The notes: generated by a model from the sequence alone, not told the origin. DNA of 64,000 bases from Serpula lacrymans var. lacrymans S7.9 (GCF_000218685.1 NW_006763298.1:754049-818048), one strand, 5' to 3'. Positions 23,964 to 34,250 are shown, counted from the first letter of the stretch. Made by a program: numbers and translations.

Positions 23964-24247
23964 TGCTGCTGCTAGATCAGGTTCAAGGTCCAAAGATTCC
24001 TGATCGAGCCAATCGTCGGGTTGGTTTTCGAGTTCTGGACTTGGAGGTGGGGGAGGAAAGTTTTCTGGTCCTGCTGATTGATACAGATCGTCTGGTTCTA
24101 GAGCTTCAGCCGCAGCTCCTAGAGATTGTGGGGGAGGTGTGTCGGGAGTGACCAGAGGACGGGGTTCTCGATAGGGCTCCAGATTTTCAACGGGTTAGAT
24201 AACGGGTTTAGATAACAAGTCTTTCTAGATAACTGGTCTCTTTTTAT

Positions 24248-25435
24248 TTACTCAAAGTCTGGGTCAAACGTAAAATTACTAGGGAAGTCTCCTCCTTCTG
24301 CTTCTCGGGGTCTCCAATATTCTACGCTTTGAGTAGACTCTTCACTTTCCGACTCAGTTTCGCTGCTAGATTCTCCTCCAAGTATATCTGTTAATGAACT
24401 TCCTGTTTCTCGTTCTATCCTTTCTGCGCAAGGTGCAAAAAGTTGTTCAACCGACGGGATGAGCGGTGCTTCTCCTCTTCGACCTTGGTAGGTGTAAGAG
24501 TACTGCGAATAGATACGAGTTCGTGAGCTATGGTTGATAACGGCCCAGAAATCGCTTTGGAGTACTGTAACAATGAAACGTTCGGGGTGATCAGATTGTT
24601 GGTTAACAACAAATGGAGTGAGGATTTCTAGGATCCAGTAATATTCGTCGACGTATTCTGAAACGTGTTGAATGTTGTCGATTTCGGTCGTGTAGTCTTC
24701 TCCGTCACGGGATTTCCTCTGAGCAGTTGCGATGAGCTGATCAAATCGTGCTAATGCAGCAACAACTCGTCGAATATGATCTTTAGTAGAGGGCGTGACA
24801 ATGATAATAGAAGTGCTGTGTTGAAGACCAAACCGCGGCCCGAATGCGTCAAGATCGTGGACTTCAGGGAGGTAGAGAGTTCGGCGAAGTCGTGTCAGAT
24901 ATTGGACAATAGAAAGGTGGTCCAGATGATTGCCGATGCAGAAGTACTGGATGGGTTGGTAACTGACAGGAGAGGCGGAGTAGGTGTCGTAGTAGTCAGA
25001 TGTAAAAAATGAGGACGGGATATCGTAGGTAGGTTCCTCGTTAGGCCTCTTCCTTAACACAATGCCACAAAGCAAGGTGTGTTCGAAGTCGTAAGGGAGG
25101 AGGCGGCTGGGTATGTCTGGAAAAATGAGAGGGCGGATTCGATAAAGATCGAGAAGATCTGGGATGTGGCTCTGCGAAATAAGTTGCAGGTTTCGTTCTT
25201 GTACGTTGGCTATTCCTTTCAAAAGCTTAACCCTCTGAGTGTTCTCGTAACTCGGGCGTACTAGGCTCTCGAAGTAGTCTATCAACGGAATTTGTTCGTG
25301 CCGCAGGGATATGAAGATTAAAAGTTCTCTCCGTGCTCTGTCGGAGATGTTGGAGTATCTCCTCGAGACTGCGAGAATTTCTCCTACAGATGGCGGAATG
25401 GTAAAAGATGGATTGGGTGAGAGCGAGTGCGTCGT
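24248..25435 (-). CDS. E1 leader ORF, frame C (no AUG)
   Basis: An open frame of about 395 codons between the 5' LTR and gag contains no Met codon at all. Its product aligns with the matching frame of E2, for example HPERFIVTVLQSDFWAVI against HPTDRFIVTEINTEFWGVL, and SDRARRELL against SDQASRELF. It ends in an acidic Ser/Glu-rich tail. It overlaps frame B (offset +1) over about 200 nt. I do not recognise the protein. Conservation says that it is translated, but neither an AUG nor a splice-supplied start is apparent. Confidence 0.6.
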   Translation of the reverse strand, partial: TTHSLSPNPSFTIPPSVGEILAVSRRYSNISDRARRELLIFISLRHEQIPLIDYFESLVRPSYENTQRVKLLKGIANVQERNLQLISQSHIPDLLDLYRIRPLIFPDIPSRLLPYDFEHTLLCGIVLRKRPNEEPTYDIPSSFFTSDYYDTYSASPVSYQPIQYFCIGNHLDHLSIVQYLTRLRRTLYLPEVHDLDAFGPRFGLQHSTSIIIVTPSTKDHIRRVVAALARFDQLIATAQRKSRDGEDYTTEIDNIQHVSEYVDEYYWILEILTPFVVNQQSDHPERFIVTVLQSDFWAVINHSSRTRIYSQYSYTYQGRRGEAPLIPSVEQLFAPCAERIERETGSSLTDILGGESSSETESESEESTQSVEYWRPREAEGGDFPSNFTFDPDFE

Positions 25436-25883
25436 TTATGTCGAGGATGATATCCTCGATCGGATCAATTGGTGAAGACGAAGCAGAGGAGTCTTGATAC
25501 AACTCAGTGATCTGTTCGATCGTTCCTTCCGCGTCTGGGGTACGGGCTTCGGTAGGGACGGGGAGGATCGGGAGCGGTTTGTTGAGAGCTGCGAGGAAAT
25601 CTTTCTGGTGTCTGCGGTCCGCTTCTGATACCCACTCTTCTGAGAGCTGTTGGGAGGTAGACACGATGGAGGTACACGACGTCGCTGATGAGTCCGGTTT
25701 GTAGGTATCTGATGATGGCAAAGAACGCAAAGAATTGGACGAGAGCGGTGATGGTAAAGGAGGCGTCCAGTTTGAGAAGACTGAACGACAATAGGTGTAA
25801 TGGGGTGGATAGTGAGAGGTCGATGACGATAGTGAGGAGAGGGATAGGGATGGTAGAGAGGTGGAGAAGGTGATGATGAAGGT
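25227..25883 (-). CDS. E1 leader ORF, frame B (no AUG)
   Basis: About 219 codons upstream of, and overlapping, frame C. The conserved core is ELYQDSSASSSPIDPIEDI (E2: EYYEDSSATSSPISELEGL). No AUG precedes or lies in it. The similarity with E2 runs up to a CCCAA at about 25413-25417, after which similarity continues in frame C, suggesting a +1 shift at that place. Confidence 0.5.
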   Translation of the reverse strand, partial: TFIITFSTSLPSLSLSSLSSSTSHYPPHYTYCRSVFSNWTPPLPSPLSSNSLRSLPSSDTYKPDSSATSCTSIVSTSQQLSEEWVSEADRRHQKDFLAALNKPLPILPVPTEARTPDAEGTIEQITELYQDSSASSSPIDPIEDIILDINDALALTQSIFYHSAICRRNSRSLEEILQHLRQSTERTFNLHIPAARTNSVDRLLREPSTPELREHSEG

Positions 25884-25975
25884 TTAGACCGGTGCAGTGG
25901 CAACGACAGTCTTTTTCAGGGTGTAAGGAAACAGTTTTCCAAAGAGGGGCTCTGGAAAAGGATTCGAGGTAGGTG

Positions 25976-25986
25976 AGTTCAATATT
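25976..25986 (-). promoter_or_regulatory. E1 self-priming primer-binding site
   Basis: Eleven bases (AATATTGAACT on the minus strand), one base from the 5' LTR, are the exact complement of AGTTCAATATT at 26117-26107 in the LTR. The latter lies about 30 bases after a TATATA (26153-26148), that is at the expected mRNA 5' end. This matches the self-priming arrangement known from Tf1. Confidence 0.8.
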
Positions 25987-25987
25987 T

Positions 25988-26616
25988 TGTCAGGCAACAA
26001 ATACGAAGCTATATAACAAAGCTCAATGTCTGGTCAAGTCCTTCCTTGAAGGCGGTGAATCAGAGTATGAGAATGAAGAGTATCGGTAAGAGCGCAAATC
26101 CAAACTAATATTGAACTGGAGAACAATACATCAAGTATGTACTTCTCTATATAGTGAACGATGATGGTCAGACCGAGAAAGGGAAGTACTGAGAAAGTGG
26201 TCTGACCAGCTAGCTAACCAATAAGAAAAAAAGGAAGAAAGTGGTCCGATCTATCGTCTTTACTAATCGTACGAGAAAGCGTATTGGTAAGGGATGTACG
26301 ATTGGCTGTATCAGTAAGCCCATGAGAAGGCGCTGACTCACAACCTTCTTCGCTTATCAATATTCCTCCGAAGTATTCCCAGACATAGCACTGGATCGTG
26401 ACTATGTCATCTGGATATCTTCTCGAGGGTCGACAACGAGTCTACCTCGTTGTAGGTACGATAGAACGTGAGTGTGAAGAGAGAATAAGAAGAAAAATGA
26501 TAAAAGTAATAAGACACCTGCTGTAATCTCTAGTCCAAGGGCAAGAGGAGTGACGGGGATTGAGTCTGCTAACCACGACATGACGGGAATGCGATAAGAA
26601 AAATCGATTCCTCACA
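25988..26616 (-). repeat. E1 5' LTR
   Basis: The 629-bp 5' LTR with TATATA at 26148-26153 and a predicted transcription start near 26117 (minus strand). No AUG lies between that start and the LTR end. Confidence 0.95.
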
Positions 26617-26821
26617 CCTATAGTGGAGCCGGTCAAAGAATGGAAGTTGATAAAGCGAAGTACCGAGCAGAAGGCAGGTGCTTCAAATGTGGAGAAAAGG
26701 GGCACAGAGCCCAAGACCATAAAGAAGGAGGCAGCGCAGCTGCAAAGCCAAAGTTCAACCTTCGAGCTATGTTAGAAGGAATAACGAAAGAAGAGCGGGA
26801 CGAACTGCTCCAGGATTTTTA
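26617..26821 (+). pseudogene. E4 gag remnant, 3' part
   Basis: This resumes the E4 Gag frame after E1: a basic segment, a zinc knuckle (CFKCGEKGHRAQDH, last Cys position replaced by His) and a tail (LEGITKEERDELLQDF) resembling the end of E3 Gag. It ends at TAA 26819-26821. The altered knuckle also points to decay. Confidence 0.8.
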
Positions 26822-26833
26822 AAGAGGCCGGCT

Positions 26834-29800
26834 GTGACTCCTCGTCAGACCGAGCCAAAAAACATTGCAAATGTAAATAGATATGCTTCTCTCTCTGTTG
26901 ACAATCTTGATGCATGTAACACCGATGAAAATGAAATTGCATTATTTAAAAACGCACAAAATCTGAAACAGAAAGAGCAATCTAAAGAGGAGAGCCTGAA
27001 AGGGAAATGGGCTGAAGAGATTCCCAAAACAGAAACAACTAAGGTACAGAATGAAGCGACTCAATTGGGTAGCGCTTCTGACACTGATACCTTGACACGT
27101 TCTGAAGAGGTCAGGCACACCTTTGATAAAAACCTAGAAGTGGCGCGCAAGGTACCTAAAGGGGATAGGACCATGAAAAGCGCAGCAAAGAAGGAGACAA
27201 CTGAATTACAGAAGGCGGTGACTCAATTGGGTAGCACCAATAATACTGATACTGTAACAACCAAGAGTTAGTTACTCTGGCGCACACAGGAACACACTAT
27301 AAAGGTAGTGGAAGATGGGGAGTGGGTACCCCTTGGGCTGCAGTGAGTTAGTTGGTATACAACAGGAGGACTCGCTGAGGAGTCTCCTGGATCTATTGGG
27401 GTTTATATACTACTACAGGTTGTTTGTACATGTGTACTATACAGTTGATGAAGGCAGTGGCTGATGATGTCATAGGGCCTAGCCCGTATGGCCAGCTCCA
27501 CTGCGTGAGAGAGTTAAGTCTAAAAGTAAAAGAAAGGCAACGCGGCGCGAGAAAGGGAAATGCCGCGTGGCAATTTAAAGTATAAAGTTAAAACGGAGAA
27601 TAAAAAGGAAAGGAGATGTCCGGAAATTGTGTTATCGTAACAGATACTTCAATCAGCTCCAAAGAGGTCAGGCACACCTCTGATAAAAACCTAGAAAAGA
27701 AAGTACCATGGACGGCTGCATGGATAGCGGAAAGGCTGAGAGACCAAAAGGAAGAAAGATCTATTGGTATCTTAAATAGCTGGACCCATAAAAAACAAGG
27801 AAAAGAAGTAACTGCAGAGTTAATCAAAGAATTAAACGCTTTACCAATCCACAAAACGGTATTAGCATTGGAAGAATTGAGAAAGCCTAAACAGTTCATT
27901 AGAGGCACTCAAGAAAACCAAATGAACATTACCTGCAGACTTACAAACCTCGGAACGCATCAATCAACGACGATAGATGCATTATTAGACAGCGGCTGTA
28001 CCGGAAGTTGCATACATTCAAGATTTGTTGAGGAACAGGGATATAAAAGGCAAAGAATCCCTAGACCAATTCCAGTCTATAATGCTGACGGCACCCTTAA
28101 CGGGACGGAAGCATCAAAGAATTTATGAAACTATTAGTGGAGATAGACGACCATGCCGAAAGACTTCAACTGGCGGTTACCAATCTTGGAACCGATCGAA
28201 TGTTTCTAGGCCATGAATGGTTAAAAAAACATAATCCCACAATAGACTGGAACAAATCAAACCTAAAATTCAACAGATGTCCGAATGAATGCAACATGAT
28301 GGTACGATTTATAGAACCGGAAGAAGATCTGGAAACCTATTGCCCAGAGGTCAATCTTATAGAGAGGGGTAGAATTCTACAAATTAACATTTTAAATGTC
28401 GAAGATACATCAATTCCAAATGTCATACATCAGATCCGCGCTCACGGCACCACAGCATAACAATTAGCCAAAGCAGCAGGAAAAGATCAAAAGACAGGAG
28501 GATTTGAAGGGATAGTACCAAAACACCTTCACGACTCTAAAAATGTGTTTGATAAAAAAGGATTTGATACCCTCCCAGAGAGAAGACAATGGGATCATGC
28601 AATAGAGTTAACTCCTGGAGATCACACGATAGACTGCAAAGTCTATCCATTAGCAAAAGGAGAACAAAAACAGTTGGATGCCTTCCTAAAAGAGAATTTA
28701 GAATCAGGATGCATCTGACCAAGTAAATCTCTGATTGCTTCACCGTTCTTCTTCATTAAGAAAAAAAGATGGAAAATTCCAACCCGTCCAAGATTACCGG
28801 AAACTAAATGAAATCACCATCAAAAATCAATATCCGCTACCCCTGATTAATGAACTTGTAGACAAGCTCAGGGGAGCCAAATTCTTCACTAAACTAGATA
28901 TCAGATGGGGATATAACAATATCTGGATCAAGGAAGGAGACAAACACAAAGTGGTGTTCAGAACAAACAGAGGACTATTTGAACCCTTAGTCATATTCTT
29001 TGGACTGACGAACTCACCCGCAATGTTCCAAACAATGATGAACTCCATCTTTAAAGACTTAATAGAAGAAGGAAAGGTAGTGATCTACTTAGATGACATT
29101 ATGATCTTCACAAAAACAATCGAAGAACACCGAGCAATGATGCAACATGTTCTTCAGATCCTGAGAAAGAACCATTTGTACCTAAAACCAGAAAAATGTG
29201 ATTTCAAAGAAACCGAAACAGAATATCTGGGATTGATCATCTCAGAAAACAAAATTTGCATGGATCCGGTGAAAGTCAAAGGAATCTTAGATTGGCCAGA
29301 ATGCACAACCAAGAAGCAGGTGCAGGCCTTCTTAGGTTTTGTAAACTTTTACAGAAGGTTTATCAAAGGATTCAGAGCAATCACAAAACCACTTACCCAA
29401 CTTACCGGTAAAGAAGAGTTCAAATGGGGAAACAAGCAAAAAGAAGCATTTAAAGAGATAAAGAAAAGAATTAGCTCAACCCCAGTATTAGTTCTACCGA
29501 CCAATGATGGTCAATACCGAGTCGAAGTGGATAGCAGTGATTATGCTTTAGGAGCGGTGCTCTCCCAAGAGCAAGAAGGAGTCTGGAAACCAATAGCCTA
29601 CTTGTCAAAATCTCTAAACGAGACAGAAAGAAACTATGAGATTTATGATAAGGAACTATTAGCAATCATGACAGCTCTAGAGGAATGGCGTCATTATTTA
29701 ATGGATGCTGCAAAGGAATTTGAGATTTGGACAGATCACCAAAACCTCACGTACTTTAAACAACCTCAGAAGCTAAACAGAAGACAAGCTAGATGGGTCA

Positions 29801-30714
29801 GCGAACCAGCTAACTACCATTTCATGCTTCACCATAAACCAGGAGCTACCCACATCAAAGCGGACTTACTGTCCAGACGACCAGACAACGATAAGGGAGA
29901 GAATGATAATGAAAATGTTGTAGTTCTCAAAAATGATCTATTTAGAATTAATATGTCTCTAACGGGGAAATAAAGGCAAGAAATGGAAGGATCACAAAAA
30001 GAGACAATAGAGACATATAAATGGATCAGTAAGAGAATGAACAACGTAGATGAAGTGGTAAAAAAGATGGAAGGAAAGGTACGAGATCAAGAAGACGGTT
30101 GGTGGACAGAGGAGGGGTTAATATATTTCAAAGGATGAATGTATGTTCCGAAAGACCGGAAACTTTGAGAAAAGATCATCAGAGAAAATCATGATTCTAT
30201 CATTGCTGGTCACCCAGGCCGGTACAAGATGAAGGAGTTGATTACCAGAACGTACTGGTGGCCTTATATGGATAAAGACATCCAAGAATATGTAATGGGA
30301 TGCAAAACCTGCCAAAGAACCAAAATAGACCATCAGAAAAAGGCAGCACCACTACACCCAAATGAGATCCCAAGCCACCCCTGGCAAATCATTTCAACAG
30401 ATCTCATCGGACTGTTACCTGAATCCAAGGGCCACAATATGATAATGGTAATTGTTGATCAATTTTCCAAAATGATTAAATTATTACCAACTCATGCTGA
30501 ACTAAATTCCGAAGGAGTAGCGAGATTATTCCGAGACAACGTCTTCAGACATCACGGACTACCTGATAAAGTCATATCGGATTGGGGAGTCCAATTTGTC
30601 TCAATCTTCATGAAAGATCTCTATACATTACTCAGAATAAAAGGAAATCCATCCACTGCATATCAACCTCAAACAGATGGACAAACGGAGAGAATCAATC
30701 AAGAGGTTGAACAA
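26834..30714 (+). pseudogene. E4 pol remnant: linker, protease, RT, RNase H, integrase 5' part
   Basis: Fragments in sequence: a linker with two ATQLGS/VTQLGS repeats (26834-27252), then after a solo LTR the protease region with LLDSGCTGSC (near 27985-28015), a frameshift near 28110, stops near 28458 and 28717, then reverse transcriptase with YLDDIMIF (near 29085-29110), RNase H (DSSDYALGAVLSQE, TDHQNLTYF), a stop near 29971, and the integrase zinc finger and core (CQRTK, STDLIG, TDGQTERINQ) to 30714. The order matches E3 Pol. At least one stop (near 28717) is TGA where E3 has Arg. Confidence 0.85.
27253..27642. mobile_element. Probable solo LTR in E4 (390 bp)
   Basis: TGTAACA at the left and TCGTAACA at the right (TG...CA ends) with the 5-bp duplication GATAC at 27248-27252 and 27643-27647. 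Removing one copy restores the E4 reading frame exactly. It is AT-rich with no coding frame. Confidence 0.75.
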
Positions 30715-30985
30715 TGTTAGTTTTGGTGATTCTGCACCTTTGTGCTACCTATATATTTTCATTCCTTTCTCTATCTATTCTTCTATCATTCACTATTGAT
30801 TGTGTTCTCTATTATTTCGCCTTTGTGGCTGCTTTGTTTACCTTTGTTTACAAAACTTCGGACAGTATTGCAGAGTCCAATGCTTCCTATTCTCTAGTTA
30901 CTCACATTGGACTCTAGTTCCAGTCCCTGATTGCTCTCAGCAAGTGGCTAGACACTTCCTTCAAGCTTTGTTCTTAATAAACAAT
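30715..30985. mobile_element. Probable solo LTR in the E4 integrase region (about 265 bp)
   Basis: The sequence starts TGTTAG, a common LTR start, and the integrase frame resumes right after a direct repeat of AACAA(T) (30710-30715 and 30980-30985). The right terminus is not a clean CA, so the exact edge is uncertain. It is T-rich and contains no gene. Confidence 0.55.
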
Positions 30986-31075
30986 ACCTCAGAATTTTTG
31001 TAAATCATAAACAAGATGATTGGGCAGAATGGTTACCGTTAGCGGAGTTTTCCTATAATAACAAAGAACATTCGG

Positions 31076-32882
31076 TGTCGATGTTGAGAACTGTTGTTAG
31101 AAAACCACACACAAAAACAAACTAACACACAATCCTCCCAGATTCCACGGAACTTGTTTATGGGCTTTGCCTCCTAGAACAGTGGGTGCTCTGGTTGTTC
31201 ATGGGGTGGTATGTATAAGGATCCTTCAAAGTAAAACCCAGAGATGTATGGGTGTGGGTTTTGAGGAGGAGGGATAGTTGAATTTATAGAAGATAGGTGC
31301 TTAGTGACGAGTATAGATAAGCACTACCTTGCTAATCGTAGCACAAGGTAGGTTTGAGAACGACAATATGACGAGGTTCCCAGTGATAGCAGGCTCCTGA
31401 CACACAAACTGTAGTGCTCAGAAGGACTCTAATCGAAAGGGATGACAATGACTTCAAAAGTGGGAAGTGACAATGACAGCAGTTGACAGTGGTAGAAGTG
31501 GGAAGTGTTGTGACCACACTGGATCACAAGTAGCAGAGTAGTGAACTTGAGAGTAGAGAAGAAGTCTGGATTGGAGTTCTTGTTCTTTTTACAAGGTAAA
31601 ATACAGGGGTTTATATAGTAAAAGAAAAGTAGGCTATGCACAGTATAGCTGTGCAAAAAGAATGAGAAAGAATATGAAGGAAGGAATGTACGCTGACAAA
31701 TCCTGCGTAGGTAGTACAGGATAAGATTGTCAAAAAAAGGAAAAGAAAGGGATAGAACAATAAATGCTGTGAGTAATGTCACAGGTTTGTACAGCCATAG
31801 AGTAAAGTCCAATAGCAAAAAGAGAGCAGGAAAATCATGATGTCATGGGAAGATGCAGTAAAAAAAGGGCAAGGCAAAACACTATCAGTATCAACACAGT
31901 TCCTTTATTGTCAGTCAGGCATTCTAAAAAAATATGTGTCCATAAAAATGATTCAAAAATCAAAAATAATCGCACTGTAAATGAATGTTCTGCTGAAGAA
32001 AAAGAAACTGGAGCCACCGGTCCACCACCTAGTCCAAATCCGACAGTTCCATGGCCTTACCAATGGACTGGTTGTGTTGGACCACCTGATCAAACGAGGG
32101 AGGGAGAGGAGTAGTTCCAACTTGGAACAAGTGAGTCCCAGGCAGCGTGTGATAGGTGTAGCTGTAGCGAAGACAATGGACAAAAGATAAGTGTACCCAA
32201 GTGAATGGGACAGCGATGAACATGGGTGACGCAAGGGGATGAACCTTCTCCAGCTCAAAAACTACCCACCCACGCTCCAACCAGGCAAGACGAGCGACCG
32301 ATGTTTTGATAGTATATGATGGCAGATCGACGTCATGAAGATGGACCTGTTGCCCTATTTGGACCGGCCGCCGGGGCTTTGCTGATATCAGCAGTGGCAT
32401 GTGGTAGTCAATGGATCGGCAACGGAAGCGGATAGGAAGTGGTGACATCAGAAATGGTGGGGGTGCAAATAAGATGAGGAGGAGGAGGGTGGAGGTGACG
32501 AAAAAGTGGATTAGAATGGGGATCCAGAAACGACCGTCAGGTGAGAATAAAAAGGAGAAGAAGGGGCCCATGGTGGGGCTAGGCAAAGGAAGGGGAGTAA
32601 GGGAAACAACAAAAGCGAGGGCGCAATGCAATGTGTAGCCAGTGGCGACGCGAAAATTTGCCGAAATGCCGAAATGCGGAAAGTACCGGATGGAAAAGCA
32701 AAGGTGAGCGTGACTGGATTGCCTAATAGAGGTGGTGCTGATCAGCCACAAGTTCAAAAAGGGCAATATTAATTACTATTCCACGTGGCACTGTGCCTGT
32801 GTGGCGCAAAGGCGAGTCTTTTTGAATATTCGCTTCATTATTGACACCTGTCCATGCTACCAATCAACTTTGGTGCATGACA
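31076..32882. mobile_element. 1.8 kb TG...CA insertion in E4 integrase
   Basis: The unit begins TGTCGATG and ends CATGACA, an imperfect inverted terminus, and is flanked by the direct repeat TCGG (31072-31075 and 32883-32886). The E4 integrase protein continues across it. No second LTR copy and no transposase or retroelement gene is visible inside, so it is either a long solo LTR or a non-autonomous element of unknown class. Confidence 0.5.
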
Positions 32883-33445
32883 TCGGCTACTGGTCATAGC
32901 CCTTTTTATGGAAACTACAGACAACATCCAAAAGTAGCTGAAGGAGTCAAAAAGATGGTGAAGAATGAGAGTGCGGAAGAGTTCGTAGAAAGGATGAAGG
33001 AGGTGCGAGAGAATGCGGAGAAATCTCTGGCAAAGGCAGCCGAGATTATGAAAAAATCATACGATAAAAACAAAAAAGACAGTGTGGAATACCAACCCGG
33101 AAATAAGGTTTACATCGAAGCAGAGCATATCAACACTGATCGACTGTCAAAGAAGCTCGACGACAAATGACACGGACCCTTCGTAGTCGAGAAAAAGACT
33201 GGACCAGCAGCCTATAAACTCAAACTGCCTGGAAAATGGAAAAATATCTACCCAGTCTTTAACGAAAAGCTTCTACACCCCTACAAAGAACCAACATATC
33301 CGGGACAAAGGAAACCAAAGCCACCACCACCTGCAGAAGTAGATGGACAAAGAGAATATGAAGTTGAACAAATACTTGACTCACGATTGAAACGTGGCAA
33401 GTTAGAATATCTGGTTCATTGGAAAGGCTACGGGAAAGAACAATC
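32883..33445 (+). pseudogene. E4 pol 3' end with truncated chromodomain
   Basis: It continues the integrase C-terminus (HPKVAEGVKKMVKNESAEEF, then AEHINTDRLSKKLDDK, a TGA, then GPAAYKLKLPGKWKNIYPVFNEKLL) and the start of the chromodomain (YEVEQILDSRLKRGKLEYLVHWKGYG). The match to E3 stops at about 33445, in mid-domain, where unrelated sequence begins. Confidence 0.75.
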
Positions 33446-33471
33446 TCAATCTCCTGAATCCTTATCTGATG

Positions 33472-33715
33472 TAGAGACACTTATCATACTATATCTAATC
33501 AGCATGTAGTATTTATCTTATCTCATTACGTGACATTAGGTCACCTGATTACTCATCACACATGTGTTATCCTCATGTTTCTCAGTCAGCGCCTCAAGGC
33601 TGACATGCCTCATTACATATATAAGTGGTCAATCTTCATTGTACATACCTTAGCTTTTGATTTCCTCTCTATAAACAAATTCAACTACCTGCTGAGATTC
33701 GACGCCTTCACTCCG
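33472..33715 (+). repeat. Possible LTR fragment truncating E4
   Basis: It starts TGTAGAGACACTTATCAT and has a TATATAAG near 33620. It sits at the E4 truncation point. Its 3' edge was not resolved and no target duplication is seen, so the call is tentative. Confidence 0.35.
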
Positions 33716-33719
33716 TTAG

Positions 33720-34250
33720 TTCGGCATAAGTGAAGACGTTATACCTAGTCATGCTCAGCTTGGGGTTTAAAATATTTTTCAATCTTATCTTTGAAGTCAT
33801 CCCAGGAGGGCCACATGTTCGTGGAGTAGCACTCCTGAAGTCTAACTTGGGTGTATTGACCCACCATAGCTCCTTAGAGCCTTGACAGTACGGCAGTTCA
33901 GAGCTCAAAGTCATTTTCAAAGGCCACATAATTGGCCTTCACCCAAATCTGGAGCTTAATCCACCATTCAGCAAATTTTGCTCAGCCTACGTCAAAATAC
34001 TGGGGTTGGCAATGATCTCAGCCTTTGTGTTGTACACTATTTCTGCTCCATGGTTTCAGGGGGGTGTGCCTGAAGCTCTGTGAGTTGCATGGTCAGCGCA
34101 ACTATTTGCCTCCGCATTTGCTGCAGGAGGGCAGCATTTGGGTCATCAGATGATGACATGCAGACTTGTTCTCTTTGTAAAGTAAAAACAAATGTAACTG
34201 GGGGTCCCCCACCTGCTATCTGCAGATCTACCCCTTCCCAGCAGAGTATT
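33720..34250 (-). pseudogene. Degenerate retrotransposon gag fragment
   Basis: Read on the minus strand, broken frames resemble the capsid region of a gypsy-type Gag, for instance MWP-W-DDF-KIEKYFKP-like residues spread over two frames near 33730-33930 and earlier pieces up to about 34.2 kb. Frameshifts and stops are frequent. It could only be confirmed by a protein search. Confidence 0.35.

Larger units (their letters stand above)
18368..26616 (-). mobile_element. E1: complete Tf1/sushi-type chromovirus inserted in E4 gag
   Basis: An 8.25 kb Ty3/gypsy element with 629-bp LTRs that look identical, flanked by the 5-bp target duplication CCTAT (18363-18367 and 26617-26621). In transcript order on the minus strand: 5' LTR, primer-binding site, a 2 kb AUG-free leader with long frames, gag, pol (protease, reverse transcriptase, RNase H, integrase, chromodomain), a polypurine tract (AAAAGGGGAG, 19003-19012) and the 3' LTR. 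Identical LTRs mean recent insertion. One TGA interrupts pol. Confidence 0.96.
17984..33445 (+). mobile_element. E4: degenerate Ty3/gypsy chromovirus, split by nested insertions
   Basis: Pieces of one plus-strand element are scattered over this span: gag at 17984-18367 and 26617-26821, and pol at 26834-27252, 27643-30714, 30986-31075 and 32883-33445. Each break coincides with an insertion flanked by a short direct repeat, and the protein frame resumes exactly after it (for example ACCTAT/CCTATAG at E1). The proteins resemble those of E3 throughout, including the VTQLGS-repeat linker before protease and the C-terminal chromodomain, so E4 is an older relative of E3. Several in-frame stops and frameshifts show that it is dead. 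Its own LTRs were not found. Confidence 0.85.

Noticed and set aside
31332..31818. Hydrophobic minus-strand frames within the 1.8 kb insertion
   Set aside because: Caused by pyrimidine-rich DNA; no start context or homologous pattern.
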